Below are positions 37,392 through 47,771 of a stretch of 50,022 bases of DNA, one piece after another. Origin of the DNA: Paulinella micropora (taxonomy: Eukaryota > Cercozoa > Imbricatea > Euglyphida); assembly GCA_009731375.1 (NCBI GenBank), contig BJOX01000039.1:582088-632109 (forward strand). Reading direction: 5' to 3'. A program made the translations under genes and the position numbers. Within the stretch, counting starts at the first letter, position 1, and every line of letters starts with the position of its first letter. Under the pieces are notes generated by a model. The model did no database searches. It was given only the letters and a program-made list of their open reading frames with translations, and had not been told where the DNA came from.

Positions 37392-37746
37392 ATGGTAGTA
37401 AAAACAACTCGTGTTGAAGTCGTTCCAGGCAAACGGACAATTAACTCAAGCACCAATATGGCAGGAGGTAAAAAGAAGACTGGACGAATCCCCAGCGAAG
37501 CGGGGGCACGCACTACGTGCTGTGCAAAAGCAAGGAGGCAAAGGACAGGCTGGTGGAAAAATTAACTGGGCTAAGGTCGGAAAAACTGCCTTGGCTGTTA
37601 ATAAATTCCTTCGTGATAACAAAGTAATCTCTAGAACTGCTGGAGCCTTAAGCAGTATTGGAGTGCCTTATGCTGGGTCTGTCCAAGCCACCGCTTCAAA
37701 ACTTGGTTATGGTAAGCAAAGAGGACGAGGGGCACTTAAGTTTTAA
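37392..37746 (+). pseudogene. Small basic virion-type protein, frameshifted
   Basis: ATG 37392 gives MVVKTTRVEVVPGKRT; the more convincing C-terminal frame (37411-37746) has QGGKGQAGGKINWAKVGKTA, a hydrophobic/Gly segment (AGALSSIGVPYAGSV) and a basic end, GYGKQRGRGALKF. It lies between ATPase and protease, where PLVs often carry small core or minor capsid proteins. The function is inferred from position and charge. One frame change near 37510-37540. Confidence 0.5.
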
Positions 37747-37904
37747 AAGATAGTTATCAACTTCACTCCTATCTGACTAATAGCCAGATTTCCCGTTTGT
37801 TGATAACCATCGAAAACAGATTAATTTTTTTCAAAATAAAAAACGATGGTTTAGAATAAGAGAGAGTGCGACAGCACGAATCGCAATTCTAAACTATCTA
37901 TAAA

Positions 37905-39562
37905 ATGGTCGTCAAGAAAGCAAGGAAACCTAAGGTAAGACCCCCGCGGGTTTATAGAAATAAAAGCGTATCCAGAAGTGTAAAAAATATTATCTTAATT
38001 TCGGTAAGAAAACAAATGATATGAGCACACTTCAAATTGTTAAACTTTTTATGAAATACTTAAGCAGACCGAAAGCAAAGAAAAAAACAAAGAAGGAAGC
38101 CTTAAGAAAAGTCCAGAGCCTGTCTGAGATTGAGCAGAATACGAGAACAGCCATTAATGATCACTTAGACAAACTCAGAAAGGAAAAGTATGAGGGTATT
38201 GACGCAATAGAGAAAAAAAGCAAAGACAGCAAGGGAGGATTTAGACGAGGAAAAGAAGAGGCAAGAAAGAAAAGACATAGCCGATGCTAAGGAAAGACAA
38301 GATATAATGGATAGGGAACATAAAAGAGAACTGGCGGAGATTAAGGAAAGATAGGAAGAAAAGGATAGGGAACAGAAGAAGGAACAGCGACTTATTCAGG
38401 AACTAAATGCTGAACGACTACATAGACAGGGATTATTGACGGCACAAGTCGCACCACCAATTATAGCGAAACCGAATCCCCCTTCAACGATAAATAAACC
38501 TAAGAAAACCACAACAACATCTTCCCCACAAATAACTGATATAACTGACAAAGTAAGTAAACAGGAAAAAGATTTGGAAGAAGAAAAGAGACAAAGAATT
38601 ATTGATGAAATGTTCTCTGAAAAAATTAGATTAAATCGCCGTAATACTAAAAAAATGAAAAATCATATAATAATAAGCTACCTTCAAAAAGCATGCATTA
38701 ATATCCCTATCATAAAAAGCAAAGGTTCAAACGACTACGCCACTAGTTTAAAGAGATGGTTATACACACACAAAAAATCACTGAAAACATATCATCGGCA
38801 AAAGATGGATGGAATAAACTAGATCAATTTACAACAAAAATGATTGCTAAAAATAAAAACAAAAAGAATGAAGAAAAAAAAACTCCTGTAAATAGCATTC
38901 TATCGCCAATAGACCCACCACGTTTTGAAACTTCGGATGCTAAACAACTTATATTTGAAATGACAAATACACAACCAGCGGAGACACAACCGACGGATGT
39001 AGCACCACCCCCGAGCACAACTTCTGCGGAGCCACAGCCAGAGGTGCCACAGCCAGAGCAACCACAGCCACAGCAAGAGGGAGAGGGAAGGGGACTAATG
39101 ACTAATGAAATAGATGACATAATGAAAAAATATGGATGGTATCTCGGAGCGATAGCGAGTGATGAAATCTACAAGTTGAAGCCAGGAAGCAGAAAGCGAT
39201 ACGGATTTATTATGAATACCGACCCTAGCAACAAAAAAGGACAGCACTGGATGGCAGTATGGATAAGTCTAGATAAAGACAGGAGTGTTGAAGTGTATGA
39301 CCCATTAGCACTTTACGAGCCGACGAAAGACTTTCAACAACAAATGAAACAACTAATAGATAAAAGCCACACCGATAGTTATTTATTACTGAAAGTAAAT
39401 AAGGTAAAAGAGCAGAGTGATACTTCAGACACATGTGGATGGTTTGCTATGTGTTTTTTAATGGAGCGGGCTAAGGGAGTGCGATTTAAATTTGCCAGTG
39501 GCTACAGACTTAAAAGAAGAAGAAGCGGAAAAATTAAAAGCACAGAATGGGTATGGTTTTGA
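37905..39562 (+). pseudogene. Adenain/Ulp1-like cysteine protease with long basic coiled-coil N-terminal region
   Basis: Read as one gene from ATG 37905: a basic N-terminus, a Lys/Glu-rich coiled coil, a Thr/Pro linker, a Pro/Gln-rich linker (about 38970-39080) and the protease domain. Catalytic residues visible: His in GQHWMAVWI (39245), Asp in VEVYDPLA (about 39300), Gln in VKEQSDTSDTCGWFAMC and the Cys of TCGWFA (about 39434). These proteases mature virion proteins. Lesions: one base lost in an A-run near 37985, one extra base near 38265, TAG 38352-38354, and one base lost in an A-run near 38780. The catalytic domain itself is open from 38756. About 550 codons if whole, longer than most virophage/PLV proteases because of the N-terminal region. 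Confidence 0.8.
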
Positions 39563-39587
39563 CACCTTTATCTAAAAATATTATTTG

Positions 39588-39597
39588 TATAATATAT
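39588..39597 (+). promoter_or_regulatory. TATAATATAT element before the penton gene
   Basis: Ends 1 base before ATG 39599; identical to elements at 40434 and 41136. Confidence 0.5.
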
Positions 39598-39598
39598 C

Positions 39599-40410
39599 AT
39601 GGATTACAAAGGGGGTAGGTCAAGTAGTATCTATTACATAAATAGCAAAAACAGGATAACCGGCACGGACTCAGACTTTACACACGAAGTCAATATGAAG
39701 GGGCTAGACAATCCCACACATTGTAAAATTCTTCATATCTATGTTCCAAAATCTTATTATTCAGTCGCCAGTCCTTACAATACTTTTACATTATCCGAAG
39801 ACGGGTATGAGGCTTTAATTACGATACCTGAGGGTAACTACACAATGAACAACTTAAAAAATAAGTTATCTGAGATACTGACGACAGACAGCCCAAATAA
39901 TTATACTTATGTTGTCTCAAGCAACAATACCAACATAGAACCAGAAGATGGAAAATTAACATTTAGTGTGTCAGAGAATAAAGGAATTCAACCGCAGTTT
40001 ATATTTGATGGTGATACCCGTATTGACGAGGTATGGGGTTTGATAGAAATTCAACATATTTCTTCGCTAATGATTTTATTAACTCGCCAAATGTCGTTAT
40101 TTTAACTGGTGAAAAAACTCTTTATCTTCAATCTGATTTGGTGAATGAAGGTGATAATCATGTGCTTCAAGAAATATACACTGCCAACGAAATTCCTTTT
40201 GGGTCTGTTATCTATGACGGCTCTGGTAGCGAATACGGGAAAACGTTGTCCGCAAGTTCAAACAATGTGTTTAGGTTTTACTTGACGGACGAAAACGACC
40301 AAGCAATTAATTTTAATGGTTTAGGTATCGTTATGACTTTATTGGTTTATCGTGAAACTAATTATTTTAATTTATTTAATTCATTCTTCAATTTGTTAAA
40401 GGCTAGATAA
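39599..40410 (+). pseudogene. PLV penton / minor capsid protein, frameshifted
   Basis: ATG 39599. The start, SSSIYYINSKNRITGTDSDF, is the conserved N-terminal signature of PLV and virophage-type minor capsid (penton) proteins, followed by KILHIYVPKSYYSV and a beta-rich body. Frame changes at about 40036 (GTATGGGGTTTG, one G too few): the first frame ends at 40105, and the second (from 40033) continues STYFFANDFINSPNVV to TAA at 40410. About 270 codons. The protein fills the five-fold vertices of the capsid. Confidence 0.85.
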
Positions 40411-40433
40411 AGATAGTTGATTTAAATATAAGA

Positions 40434-40443
40434 TATAATATAT
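40434..40443 (+). promoter_or_regulatory. TATAATATAT element before the zinc-repeat GIY-YIG gene
   Basis: 8 bases before ATG 40452; identical to the elements before penton and MCP genes. Confidence 0.5.
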
Positions 40444-40451
40444 GAATAAAT

Positions 40452-41102
40452 ATGACAGAAAGATATAAAAAGGAAAAATTTATCGTATTGTATCTGGCGA
40501 GGGAAAACAATACATAGAAAGTACTTGTGTTCCTTTATCAAAGCGATTTTTTGAACATACGAGTAAAGCAAAGACAAGACCAAACACTCCGCTGTTCAAA
40601 TACTTCAATAATATAGGATGGGAACATGCTGGTATAGTGCTTGTCGAAGAATACCCATGCGATAATAAAGAGCAACTGATCAAGAGAGCAACATTGGATT
40701 GAGCAACTAAAACCAGAATTAAATAGTTATGATGCAGATGGTAAATGCAAACATGGAAAATATAAATATTATTGTGTATCGTGTAAAGGAAAAGGAATAT
40801 GCAAACATTTAAAGAGAAAAGAAAGGTGCGATGAGTGTAAGGGAAGTCAAATATGTATCCATGAAAAAATAAAATCAAGATGTATTGAATGTGGTGGTGG
40901 AGAAATATGTATCCACCAAAAAAGAAAAGATATATGTAAAGAATGTAATCCGAACAATTTCTGTAATCATGGAAAACAAAAAGGACATTGTGCGGAATGT
41001 GGTAAATGGGAATGTGAAACATGTAATGTAAAACTTAGTAGTAAGCAAAGTTTTCATAATCATATTACTTCCAAAAGGCACATTAATAAGATTGATGGAT
41101 AA
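40452..41102 (+). pseudogene. GIY-YIG endonuclease fused to tandem CxH/CxxC zinc repeats and a C2H2 finger
   Basis: Not visible as one frame. From ATG 40452, after one base lost in the A-run near 40465, the reading is GKIYRIVSGEGKQYIEST (GIY-YIG core; the usual Gly is Glu), SKRFFEHTSKAK, and after a 2-base loss near 40690 EQHWIEQLKPELN. From about 40735 to 41100 it has about five repeats of the type ICxHxxxxxxCxxC (for example ICIHEKIKSRCIECGGG), then a C2H2 finger CETCNVKLSSKQSFHNHIT, ending at TAA 41100-41102. Such Cys/His repeats are frequent in giant virus and algal proteins; their role is unknown, probably nucleic-acid binding. Confidence 0.75.
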
Positions 41103-41135
41103 TAAACTTAATATTTATTTCAATTATTTTTTTTC

Positions 41136-41145
41136 TATAATATAT
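41136..41145 (+). promoter_or_regulatory. TATAATATAT element upstream of the MCP gene
   Basis: Lies 52 bases before ATG 41198; identical to the two preceding plus-strand elements. Confidence 0.5.
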
Positions 41146-41197
41146 TCTCGTGAATTAGCTAATTTACACGACCACTGAAAAAAAAACAAAAGCAAAC

Positions 41198-42694
41198 ATG
41201 CCGGTAATGTATGGTGGTGAGTTGACTCATAGCCAAAGCGAGCTTATCCGCGGTAAGTATTCGCTTAATAAACTTACTGCCCGCGAAAGTCTTGCGACTG
41301 TTACGATTAGCAGTGTTGGAGGAACTGAATCAACTTTTGAAATTCCTACTCGTCCTTTGAACCTTGCGAGGAGTGTGTTGCGATTTACCTACACACCGAC
41401 GACTGGCGGAATCGGTCATTATAACAGAATTGCTATGGACTTCCTGTCAATGATTAAGACAATTGAACTGCGAAGCCGAAGCGGTCAGTATCTGTGTAAT
41501 TTTCAACATGTGGGAAATTACACTAAGATGATTTGGAAACCTGAGATTTCTTGTGATAGATTTATGGCTTTGAATAACCACGGGGCTGGGTCTGGTTATG
41601 GGTCTATGCTTCAAAAGTGTAATGCTGGAAAGATTGTCGTTGGAACTGTGGCAGAAAGAAAGGCTTTTACTGATGCTGCTGCGGTTGGGACATTAAAAGC
41701 CGCAGTTCAAACATGCTACAAAGTACCACTTGTCGCTGCTCGTCGTCATAATGATACCGCTCTCGCCGATAGCACTGCGGGAGACTATAGTCTTGTTAAT
41801 GTTGAGTATGAGGAGGCAAAGTATTTTGAGGGTGGAGATATTGGTCAAGACCCAGCAGTAGTAATTGCACCAGCAGTCAATACTGGAAATTCACCAGTAA
41901 TCAATGTGTCTATTCCTCTCGGTATGCTTTTCGGAACCATTTTTGAAATTGATAAGACTATCGGCTTTAATGAAATTCTTGATTTGAGGATTGTGTGGGA
42001 GGGGACACAGAAAACCATATTTTATGGAACTGATTCTAATAGTGTTGCAGCAGGAGCGACAGCCACCGCACTGCCCGCAGAGATTACCAACCTTAACCTC
42101 TTTCTTGCTGTTGAAACTGATCCAAATGTTATTTTGGGTGTTCAACAAAAGATTGCTGGTGAAGGATTTTCGTTGAAGACTGAACACCCTGTCTCTTGGA
42201 AAACCAATTTTGCAGCCGGCACTCAGTCATTTGTTTTGAAGATTAACCGCTCTCAGGATGAAAGAATTCACCGAATTTACACGAGTGGATTTAATAATAC
42301 CGAAAGTTCGAATACCGCATTTGATTGCAATAACCGAGCACAGGCTAAGATTATTTCTTATTATACTACTTTGGATAGTAATAGAATCCAGCAGTTTGAT
42401 GTCGCTTGCTCCCGCGATAAAGATTATATGATTTTGAAGGAAAAACTTAAGGGCTCCGCTATTTTGAACTCTAATGTGTATAAATATAACTGGTTCCACG
42501 TTAATTTCTGGGATCACAACCGCTCACTTTATGACAAGAGAGAAGAAGAGTGATATGAAGTGGCTGGTCTGTCTTTGGACACCGAACGGCGGTATGAATG
42601 GAGTGCGACTGGGGCAGTACAATTGAATTATCATACTTACGCCATTCTTCAGACGACTATTGTTGTTAAGGGAATTGAAATTTTGATGAGTTAA
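41198..42694 (+). pseudogene. Major capsid protein (double jelly-roll), premature TGA
   Basis: ATG 41198 starts a PLV-type major capsid protein: MPVMYGGELTHSQSELIRGK, then FEIPTRPLNLARSVLRFTYT, beta-rich throughout, with two jelly-roll-sized halves. TGA 42551-42553 ends it after 451 codons, but the same frame continues without further stops for 46 codons (YEVAGLSLDTERRYEW ... KGIEILMS) to TAA 42692-42694, the length and ending expected. So this is one nonsense change, not an indel. The protein forms the hexons of the icosahedral capsid. TGA as a sense codon is unlikely because TGA ends other frames here. Confidence 0.9.
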
Positions 42695-42760
42695 AAAATT
42701 ATTGAAAAAAAGAAATTAAAAAAGAAAAATAAAAATATTTTTTTTGTTTATATACAAACA

Positions 42761-44002
42761 ATGAAAACTCACCAGAGAAACTTAATAGCAGAAAATCCTG
42801 ACGGAGAATTTATAAATGTCAAAGTCGGATATGATGGTGATATTGAAACAAATAATTCGAAAACCGCTTTTGGTGAAGCAGTAGTAGGACAATAAACGCC
42901 AGTTTTACAGGAAATCTTTCCATATACCATTAACACTAGGATATGGACAAAAACAGAAACAAAAACATCTGTGTCATTTTTGAATAATATGGCAACATTA
43001 ACAACTCAAGCGGATGCCACAGCGGATGCTAGACTGGTAAGTAAAAGGAGAATAAAATATAGAACTGGAACGGGTGTCCTCGCCCGCTTTACTGCTATAT
43101 GGACAACGGATGATACAAAAGATTACTATTCATATATTGGAATAGGAAATGAACTCGTTGATGGATTTTATTTCTACAAAAATAGAGCAATGAATATTGC
43201 GCATTGTAAAGGAGGTGTCGTAGATTATATTGACCAAGCAGACTGGGATGACCCGTGCGATGGAACTTCGGCTATGCCAGAAGTAGTTTGGAGCAGAGGA
43301 AATGTATTTCAAATTCAATTTCAGTATCTTGGGTTTGGTGCTATTAAGTTTTATATTGAAAATCCCATAACAGGATTATTTCAATTAGTTCATATGATTG
43401 ACTATGCGAATGCTAATACTGGTGTAAGTCTGCGAAATACGACATTACACTTTACAGCAGTAATGAAAAATGATGCAGCGACTGGAATACAAACTCTTAA
43501 AACAGCTAGTGCCAGTTTATTCATTGAGGGGTCAAATACTATTAATACTAGCATAACAAATTCAATTGAGGGTAGTGAAGTTGCTCACACCACAGAAAGA
43601 CCAATATTGAGTATAAGAAATAAGGCAAAATATGATAGTGGTGGTGCTAACTTAGACAATTATTCATTAGTATATCCATCATTGATAAGTATTAGTAATG
43701 AAGACGGAAAAACAAATATAGTAAGAATGGTGTTGAATGGAACTTTAACTGGAGCCGTGTATGCGGATGTAGATACGAAATATTCAATAGTTGATACCGA
43801 CACAACAGTGACTGCTATCGCCAACGGAACGACGATTTTTAAAATATATGTTAATGCTAATTCAACTCAACAAATCAATCTAAGAAATTATGATATTTAT
43901 CTGTCTCCGAGTGATGTATTAACTTTTACACAGAAATCAGTTTCCACTACTAATAATGGTGGAAATATCGATATTATCGCTAATTTTATAGAAGATCAAT
44001 AA
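42761..44002 (+). pseudogene. Virion/fibre-type protein of unknown fold, in-frame TAA
   Basis: ATG 42761 gives MKTHQRNLIAENPDGEFINV and KTAFGEAVVGQ, then TAA 42893-42895, then the same frame continues TPVLQEIFPYTINTRIWT and about 345 codons to TAA at 44002. The TAFGExxV...TPVxQxxFPY block followed by a repetitive beta-rich body (IGIGNELVDGFYFYKN, GVSLRNTTLHFTAVMKN) is known from tail or capsid-fibre-like proteins of large DNA viruses and phages, usually unnamed. The gene lies directly after the capsid gene. The TAA is a single nonsense change. Confidence 0.7.
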
Positions 44003-44006
<4 letters not shown>

Positions 44007-44047
<41 letters not shown>

Positions 44048-44057
44048 NNNNNNNNNN
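44007..44057. other. Poly(A) run and 10-N gap
   Basis: About 40 A bases, then N at 44048-44057, between convergent viral genes. It may be a sequencing collapse, or a join between non-adjacent contigs. Confidence 0.95.
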
Positions 44058-44586
44058 ATGTATCATCAGAGATATTTTTTACCGCATCTTTGTTATTAAA
44101 ATAAGGTTGTTGAATTAAAGATTCAAGGTATGGTTTATCAATCTTAGCGACATCTTCAATTTTCATTTTTTTATAATTACCATATTTTTTTAAAAAAATG
44201 TCCTGCGGTGTTATCTCTTCACCTTCACAAATGGCTTCGCCACATTGTGACGCTTCGCTCACATTAGCCTTACCGCCTACGGCGGTAGCATCCGCCGTAA
44301 TTTCGGTAATTCCTGTCTCTTTCAAATCAGTTGCCTTAAAAGGAGTGCTTGGCTCGTCATTCATTATTTTTTGTATGGCTGCGGTCGAAGGAAGAATGAT
44401 TTCAACATTGTCGTGATAATGTTGATTTTGTTTGAAATCAACATTTGGCTTATATTGTTCATAGAAAGATACAATGTCAGGTTTAGTCCATTTAATTGTT
44501 GGCTTTTTTATTTCACTGTCAATGTTCCATTTTTCAATTTCATTTAAGTAGTCCTGTTTGGTGTTGAGTTCGCTCATCTGATACAA
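44058..44586 (-). pseudogene. Small PLV protein with ExoX-C/DUF3820-like C-terminal motif (3' end in gap)
   Basis: Start ATG 44586 or 44577 (MSELNTKQDYLNEIEKW). A charged N-terminal half is followed by DIFLKKYGNYKKMKIEDVA and KIDKPYLESLIQQPYF, resembling the short C-terminal domain after exonuclease X-type nucleases (F-GKYKGK-I-D-A---YL-W). The same tail occurs in the next gene. Its last codons run into the gap. No exonuclease core is present, so a binding role is more likely than catalysis. Frame open as far as visible. Confidence 0.55.
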
Positions 44587-44618
44587 AGATTTTAAAAAAA
44601 TCTTTTAGCAAAATATCA

Positions 44619-44934
44619 TTACAAATGTTTTCTTACTTCACTTTTAATGTCTGTAAATTTCTCAAACCACGGCTGACGGATAACCCATTCCAAATATGGC
44701 TTATCGATAACCGCTACATCTTGGATTTTCTTCCCGATATTTACCAAATGGAAAAGTATCCCCTGTCGGATGACCGACCTTGTCGGCATCCGACTGCTTT
44801 GATGAATTATTATTCTCAATTTCCTTTATTTGGTCTTGAATTACCTTTTGAATATCGTTCAATGTGAAGGTTTCATTTTTTGTTTCAATTGAAAGTTTTT
44901 CAAACTTCTCGCATAGTCTGGTGAGGGTGGTCAT
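44619..44934 (-). pseudogene. Paralogous small protein with ExoX-C-like tail, frameshifted
   Basis: ATG 44934 gives MTTLTRLCEKFEKLSIETK, a helical segment, then FPFGKYRE where the frame breaks near 44740. One phase away it continues GKKIQDVAVIDKPYLEWVI and ends at 44619. The tail is close to that of the gene at 44058-44586 (IDKPYLE), so the two are related by domain duplication. Confidence 0.6.
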
Positions 44935-45001
44935 TGGTCTATATAGACTGGTAAAAAGATTTTATTGAAAAAAAAATTAATTTATTAATGATATCATTAA
45001 T

Positions 45002-47507
45002 TTAGGAGCGGATATGGAAGCCTTGTGGGATACTATCATTTTTGTTGATAAACTCGCGTCCGCACCATTTATTCTCATTAACTTTCTTTTTTATGTTTGT
45101 AGTATGAACTATGCTGAAATGATTAATGTTTTGCTGTTTGCTATTTCGTGATAAATGAATTTTCTTCATTTGAAAATCTCTAACATTTTCAATGCTTTCA
45201 CCTAAATCCATCTTTTCATATTCTTCTGGATTTAACCCTTTTGAATTCAACCCCTTACCTCTGAAATAGTAGTATCTCTTTTTTACTCCTTCATTTTCGT
45301 AGCATTCAGTTATATGAACTCCTCTGTCTTTATGTTTCAAGTCGTTCTTAGTAAGTTAAGGGAGATAGGCTTCATTTGTTGTAAATTCTAACATATACCA
45401 TTAGGAGCAATCCATATTCCTTTTATTATCTTACAACAATCTCCTAAGTCATCTGTTATTCCGCCAAGAGATTTATCACCAAGTCTTTTAATTAGTTTAG
45501 CGAACATAACATGCAACACTAGACTATCGGTATCGATGTAATAGAAATCAGCCTCTATGTCTTTATTTGGATTAGCTTCTTTTTAGTTATGCATAATTCG
45601 CCTGCTATATGCTAGACTGAACGCTCCGTAGTGAGAAGGTTTGGTTATGCTCTCTTCTATTATTTCTTCCTTTCTAGGAAGTCCAGATACATGCCATAGT
45701 TTGTTTCCGTCTTTATCTTTGAATTCAACCACATCAGATATATAATTTTTCGTCCAAAATTTCCGATACTCCTCATTTGATTTAATATATCTGTTGGGAT
45801 AGGTCTTTGTATCATCTTTCCTTATAACGAATTCATAAATAGATTGGCTAATAAATATTGTGGTGTGCCTTTTCGCTATTCTCTTTCGCCTTAAACATTT
45901 CTAATATATATTCTTTGAATACTGGTTTGCCTCCTCTGTATAGTATCATTTATGAATTCTTATATCGTAGCATTCCTTAATCATATATTCAATATCAACA
46001 CTTGTAAGCCATTGATCTTTCATATCGGCTAAATTCCACTTTAATAAACCCATTTTATTTCTCTGTCCTATTCTCGAATGTAATATGTCTTAATTATAAT
46101 CATATTTCTCTGTCCTATTCTCGAATGTAATATGTCTTTTGGTGAGATATAATCAACATTGTAAATACCGATAGGAAGATTATTATAATCAAATGGTGCG
46201 ATAGCCAGTTTAATTTTTCCAACCATAACTAAATTAAGCATCGCTGTTGGGTAGAAAGATACGACATCCGCATCAACTAAATAATCTGTTAATTCTTCAA
46301 ATTTGATTTTCCCTGCTAAGTAGTCCTTGTATTGTTTTGAAATAAATCTTTTTTTGCTCGGATGTGTTCTTGCTCCGATAACCGCTTTTCTAAATGCCTT
46401 CTCTTGTTCAATAGTCTGAAGTCTTACATCGTGCTTACCATAATCATTTTCTTCCAGATATTGAAGGCGAAGCTTGAAGTTGACATGTATGAAGTTAAAT
46501 TCACCGAGTGTTTTTCAAATATCTCTGTGTTTATTTTGTTATATAACTCTTTTAACCCCATAACATCACACTTCAAATATTCAAGACACTTATTCCTTAA
46601 TTCTTCACTCATTGTTTCCCAAGTAGATGCCTTGTCGTGGTCAAAATCTCCTTTAAGAGTTTTACATTTCATATTTTCTAAGGTTTCTTTTAATGTCCCC
46701 TGAGTATGCTTACACATATCCCACATTTTAATATTTTCAAATTGTAAAGATATTATTGACCCGTTATTAATCATATGTGATTTTGGTTTAATACCTCTTC
46801 TTATTAATTCCTAGTAGTGGTCAAAGTTCGCCCCGTTAAAACCATTCACATATAAAATGGGTGCTTCTTCATCTTTCTTCTTTTTCTTTGTTACTCCTGC
46901 TACTTTCTTGACTGGATTATGTGGTTGTTTGTTAGCTCATTCTAATGCTAACTTTCTTCCTCTCTCTAAGAGTAAATCAAGAAATTTAGAGATACAATCT
47001 ATACCGGCGTAATATTTAAATCCTTCAATTCCCTTAGTATATCCAACTATATAACAATCGTGGATATCAAAGCCATCGGAAATCGTTTTGTTTCTCCAAG
47101 TTTCTAAGTCGTAATGAAGGACTTCATCTTTGTTATTATATTTTTTTAAGAGACTTCGTCATTAAATTTCTCACCATTCTTTAATATTTCTCTATTAGCA
47201 TAATTAATAACTTTTGGATTACACTTATGTTGAGTAAAATACTTAGTTAAGCATTTTTCGCATTTCTTTTTACGTCTTTTAACTAATCTGAAATAGTGGT
47301 TATTCTCTAAGCAAATCATAAAATCCGCTTCTTCTCCTATTTCGTTTGTGCTTATTGTCTCTTTTGTTAGGCAATTTGTTATTTCGTATGTCTTCCCTTC
47401 CTTTATCAAAGTATTAAGGATTTTTATGGCGGTAGAAAATGGAATTGGGCAATCGTCAGAAAGATTGAATTGTTCTCTAATATCATTACATCTTTTTCTG
47501 TTAATGA
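45002..47507 (-). pseudogene. polB: Protein-primed family B DNA polymerase (PolB), many lesions, 5' end removed by retrotransposon
   Basis: Reading the minus strand from 47507: a Cys/His-containing N-terminal part (CEKCLTKYFTQHKCNP), Exo I HYDLETW (about 47125), Exo II NGFNGANFDHY (about 46840), Exo III EYLKCDVMGLKELY (46550 region), motif A DADVVSFYPTAML (about 46260), motif C FYYIDTDS (about 45525) and a C-terminal part, YYYFRGKGLNSKGLNPEEY (about 45260). This is the pPolB set of polintons and PLVs, which start replication from a protein. Frames change or stop near 47150, 46930, 46815, 46420, 45590 and 45395, among others. LTR copy 2 begins at 47508 inside the N-terminal coding part. Confidence 0.85.
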
Positions 47508-47756
47508 TGTAGGCATCACCCCCCGGATAGCCGGTAAAAAGTACAGTTTTTCGGGTGTCAGGTGCACCTAATTTTTTCCCCAGTATTTCAGTATCGTTTC
47601 GCCGGATTTGCCCTAATGCCATTTTAACAGTGGTCTGTGGCCGCTTTCTTTTTCAGCTTCACTGAGCTAATATAACGAGACATCATTCTCCTTTGGGGGA
47701 TTTGTGTCTGGTTGTATTACCGACTTTTTATCGAGCTATCTTCAGGGAATGTAACA
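47508..47756 (+). repeat. 5' LTR, copy 2
   Basis: 249 bases, TGTAGGCATCACCCCCCGG...AATGTAACA. By eye about 15-20 differences from copy 1 LTRs. Confidence 0.93.
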
Positions 47757-47757
47757 T

Positions 47758-47771
47758 TGGAGTCACCAGCA
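47758..47771 (+). promoter_or_regulatory. Primer binding site, copy 2
   Basis: TGGAGTCACCAGCA one base after the LTR, identical to copy 1. Confidence 0.7.

Larger units (their letters stand above)
33641..47507. mobile_element. Endogenous polinton-like virus (PLV), degraded and truncated
   Basis: An AT-rich block with the PLV/Maverick core: double-jelly-roll major capsid protein, penton/minor capsid protein, A32/FtsK-type packaging ATPase, adenain/Ulp1-type protease and protein-primed PolB, plus fibres and GIY-YIG nucleases. Structural genes face right and PolB faces left, meeting near 44 kb. Only the small genes at 35796 and 36074 are undamaged. The left end merges into GATA repeat and the right end is cut by retrotransposon copy 2, so terminal inverted repeats are not visible. 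No integrase was found in this part. Confidence 0.9.

Noticed and set aside
37905-38024. Separate 39-codon basic gene before the protease
   Set aside because: A one-base loss in an A-run joins it in frame to the protease gene, which explains the ATG overlap; treated as one pseudogene.
41198-42553. TGA read as an amino acid in the viral genes (alternative genetic code)
   Set aside because: Other viral and retrotransposon frames use TGA as a plausible end, and neighbours are broken by TAA, TAG and indels too, so nonsense mutation is simpler.
47513-47622. N-terminus of PolB starting in a frame MALGQIRRN...
   Set aside because: These residues come from antisense LTR; viral coding begins at 47507. 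The fused frame is an accident of insertion.
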